Assembly (NCBI RefSeq): GCF_001704275.1
Contig: NZ_CP011533.1
Coordinates: 248,001-312,000 of the forward strand
DNA: 64,000 bases
Direction of reading: 5' to 3'
DNA from: Streptomyces noursei ATCC 11455
GTDB taxonomy: Bacteria; Actinomycetota; Actinomycetes; Streptomycetales; Streptomycetaceae
The position numbers and the translations under genes are program-made. Shown here in pieces: positions 62,765 through 64,000 of this stretch. Under the pieces are notes generated by a model. The model did not search any database. It saw nothing but the letters and a program-made list of their open reading frames with translations, and was not told the DNA's origin. Every line of letters begins with the position of its first letter. Positions within the stretch are counted from its first letter, which is position 1.

Positions 62765-63038
62765 ATGATGCGGATGTCGTTGCGGGTGAAGGGGCTGCCG
62801 GAGATTCCGGAGCAGACTGTTGTGGTGGCCCGGGCGGCGTTCCCGAAGGGGAGCCTGGCGATGCGGGTGCGGGACCGCTTGGCGGAGGTCTTCGCCGACG
62901 AGCCGTTCACCGGTGCCTTCGGGGTCCGTGGTGCCCCGGGGATGGCGCCGGCGGTGCTGTCGCTGGTCACGGTGCTTCAGTTCGCCGAGAACCTGACCGA
63001 CCGGCAGGCTGCCGCGATGGCCGTCCGTGCGATCGATT
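62765..63038 (+). pseudogene. IS1182-family transposase, N-terminal fragment
   Basis: MMRMSLRVKGLPEIPEQTVV, ARAAFPKGSLAMRVRDRLAE, FTGAFGVRGAPGMAPAVLSL and VTVLQFAENLTDRQAAAMAV match the N-terminus of Streptomyces IS1182 transposases. It is cut after RAID by the end of IS-H copy 2. No catalytic residue remains. Confidence 0.85.
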
Positions 63039-63973
63039 GAGGTTTTCTCAACGGGGGTTATTTCCATTGGTTGTTGAGGGTGAGGGCGGCTTGGGCGATG
63101 GCGCCGATGCGGCTGGGGCTGAGGGTAACGTGCTGTAGGGCCCGCCAGCGTTGCTTGAGTTCAGCGGCGGTGCGTTCGCCCAGTGCTCGGATGCCGCGGA
63201 GGAGTTGGTTGTAGGTGCGGTTGTTGACATGCAGAGCTTTCTCGGAGCGGCCGCAGGGCCGCTTGATGGGGGTGTGCACTCCGATGCCGGCGCCTTGGTA
63301 GCCCTTGTCGGCCAGGGTCGGCAGGCCTTCGGCGGCCGCCTTGTAGAGCGCGGGTAGCACGTGGTGTCGAGTGGCGGTGATGTCTGGAACGGAGCCGGGC
63401 TCGACGTCGGAAACCCACAGCGGGGTACCGTCGGGGGCAGAGAGGAACTGGATATTCCCACCGAAGGCCTTGTGCTTGGCTGAGTACCACCAGTCCGTCC
63501 CCGTCTCCCGCGCCCCGGCGAGCCGGTCACACTCGATCAGTGTGCCGTCCAGGACCACATGGCTCGTCCCCTCGCGCCGGCACTGCTGGAGGACTTCGTG
63601 CAGGTCAGGGGCCTGCCCCGCGAGAACGCCGATGCCTTCATGAAGGTAGCGGTAGCCGGTGGCTTGCGAGATCCCAGCATCCACCGCGGCGCAGTGCACA
63701 CACCTCTTCTCCCGGAACCAGCGCAGTATCAACACCGCCTGGCGGAACGGGCCCAGTGCCCGCGATCCCTTCGGCGTGCCGATCGCACGGCGGTGCGCGG
63801 CCAACAGCCGGGACAAGTACTCCACCACCGGGCGTGGCACGTCGAGCATGGCAGAATAGCGAACCATCGTGAAGCCTCTGGGATTCAGGAACGTGATCTT
63901 GGCAGACCCGTTCCTACCAGGGGCTTCACGTCTTCACCAGCCCGGACCGCACCCCTTTCGCTGAGAACACCTC
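63039..63973 (-). mobile_element. IS-H copy 2 (935 bp)
   Basis: Same ends as copy 1. The outer triplets are ATT (left) and ACT (right), so they do not form a duplication. Beyond the right end the next IS-E begins after ACT. Confidence 0.92.
63058..63867 (-). CDS. IS-H transposase, copy 2
   Basis: 269 residues, MVRYSAMLDVPRPVVEYLSR, with the same catalytic regions as copy 1 (VVLDGTLIECDR, LADKGYQGAG, GERTAAELKQRW) and one substitution (HEGIGVLAG). Intact. The start-codon hairpin is conserved at about 63868-63930. Confidence 0.92.
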   Translation of the reverse strand: MVRYSAMLDVPRPVVEYLSRLLAAHRRAIGTPKGSRALGPFRQAVLILRWFREKRCVHCAAVDAGISQATGYRYLHEGIGVLAGQAPDLHEVLQQCRREGTSHVVLDGTLIECDRLAGARETGTDWWYSAKHKAFGGNIQFLSAPDGTPLWVSDVEPGSVPDITATRHHVLPALYKAAAEGLPTLADKGYQGAGIGVHTPIKRPCGRSEKALHVNNRTYNQLLRGIRALGERTAAELKQRWRALQHVTLSPSRIGAIAQAALTLNNQWK

Positions 63974-63976
63974 ACT

Positions 63977-64000
63977 GAACCTCTTTCATCCTGAGTAGTC
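63977..64000 (-). mobile_element. Left end of another IS-E copy, running off the window
   Basis: GAACCTCTTTCATCCTGAGT, then AGTC, is identical to the left end of IS-E copy 1 and follows an ACT at 63974-63976. The rest lies outside the window. Confidence 0.85.

Noticed and set aside
33843..63973. IS-H copies 1 and 2 in inverse orientation, as a 30-kb composite transposon
   Set aside because: Copy 1 has its own ATT duplication, copy 2 has mismatched flanks, and no shared outer duplication exists.
1..64000. tRNA, rRNA, riboswitch, replication origin or telomere signals
   Set aside because: Looked for cloverleaf-like, DnaA-box and terminal palindrome patterns by eye; nothing convincing.

Overview
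The window reads as a GC-rich actinomycete, almost certainly Streptomyces. Evidence: high-GC third positions, frequent GTG/TTG starts, Streptomyces-like IS3/IS5/IS256/IS630/IS701/ISL3/ISAs1/IS1182 elements, and exported-protein and regulator genes typical of the genus. I see no rRNA, tRNA, CRISPR array, replication origin or telomere. The density of nested and broken insertion sequences suggests a chromosome arm or large linear plasmid; that is inference.

Layout. 1-12.9 kb is an IS graveyard: IS256 pieces, an IS3 element hit by two later elements, an AAA+ transposition-type ATPase, an IS630 split by an IS5-type element, a second IS3 type and a decayed IS256. 13.1-14.1 kb holds an orphan secreted protein with a strong terminator. 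14.4-18.8 kb is IS again. 18.8-34 kb is the main cargo: a galactose oxidase-like secreted enzyme, a glycosyltransferase/glycerophosphotransferase fusion, an orphan response regulator, and a very large LamG-domain gene cut by an IS. 36.6-38.8 kb is a clean divergent pair, a serine hydrolase and a TetR-type regulator. 38.9-50 kb is a second IS block. 50.2-51.9 kb and 60.7-62.3 kb carry two paralogous secreted proteins with a papain-like Cys/His/Asp-Asn signature, separated by a third IS block. The window ends in an IS1182 fragment, an IS-H copy and the first bases of an IS-E copy.

Labels used for the IS5-like DDE elements with 3-bp target duplications: IS-A (12055, 14378, 29224, 56630), IS-E (16893, 47109, 52797, 58624, 63977), IS-F (17869, 51897), IS-G (fragments at 7785 and 53698), IS-H (33843, 63039, fragments at 45408 and 49690), IS-K (1947), IS-L (6517), IS-M (45732).

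The cargo has a common theme: exported or cell-envelope proteins (oxidase, teichoic-acid-type polymerase, LamG protein, protease-like paralogs, His-rich peptide remnant). The most unusual signal is in the mobile DNA. At least eight element types from four transposase families carry a long hairpin whose 3' arm ends at, or within a few bases of, the start codon that follows (in most, the transposase start). In IS-E, IS-F and IS-G the paired arms differ in sequence but keep pairing.
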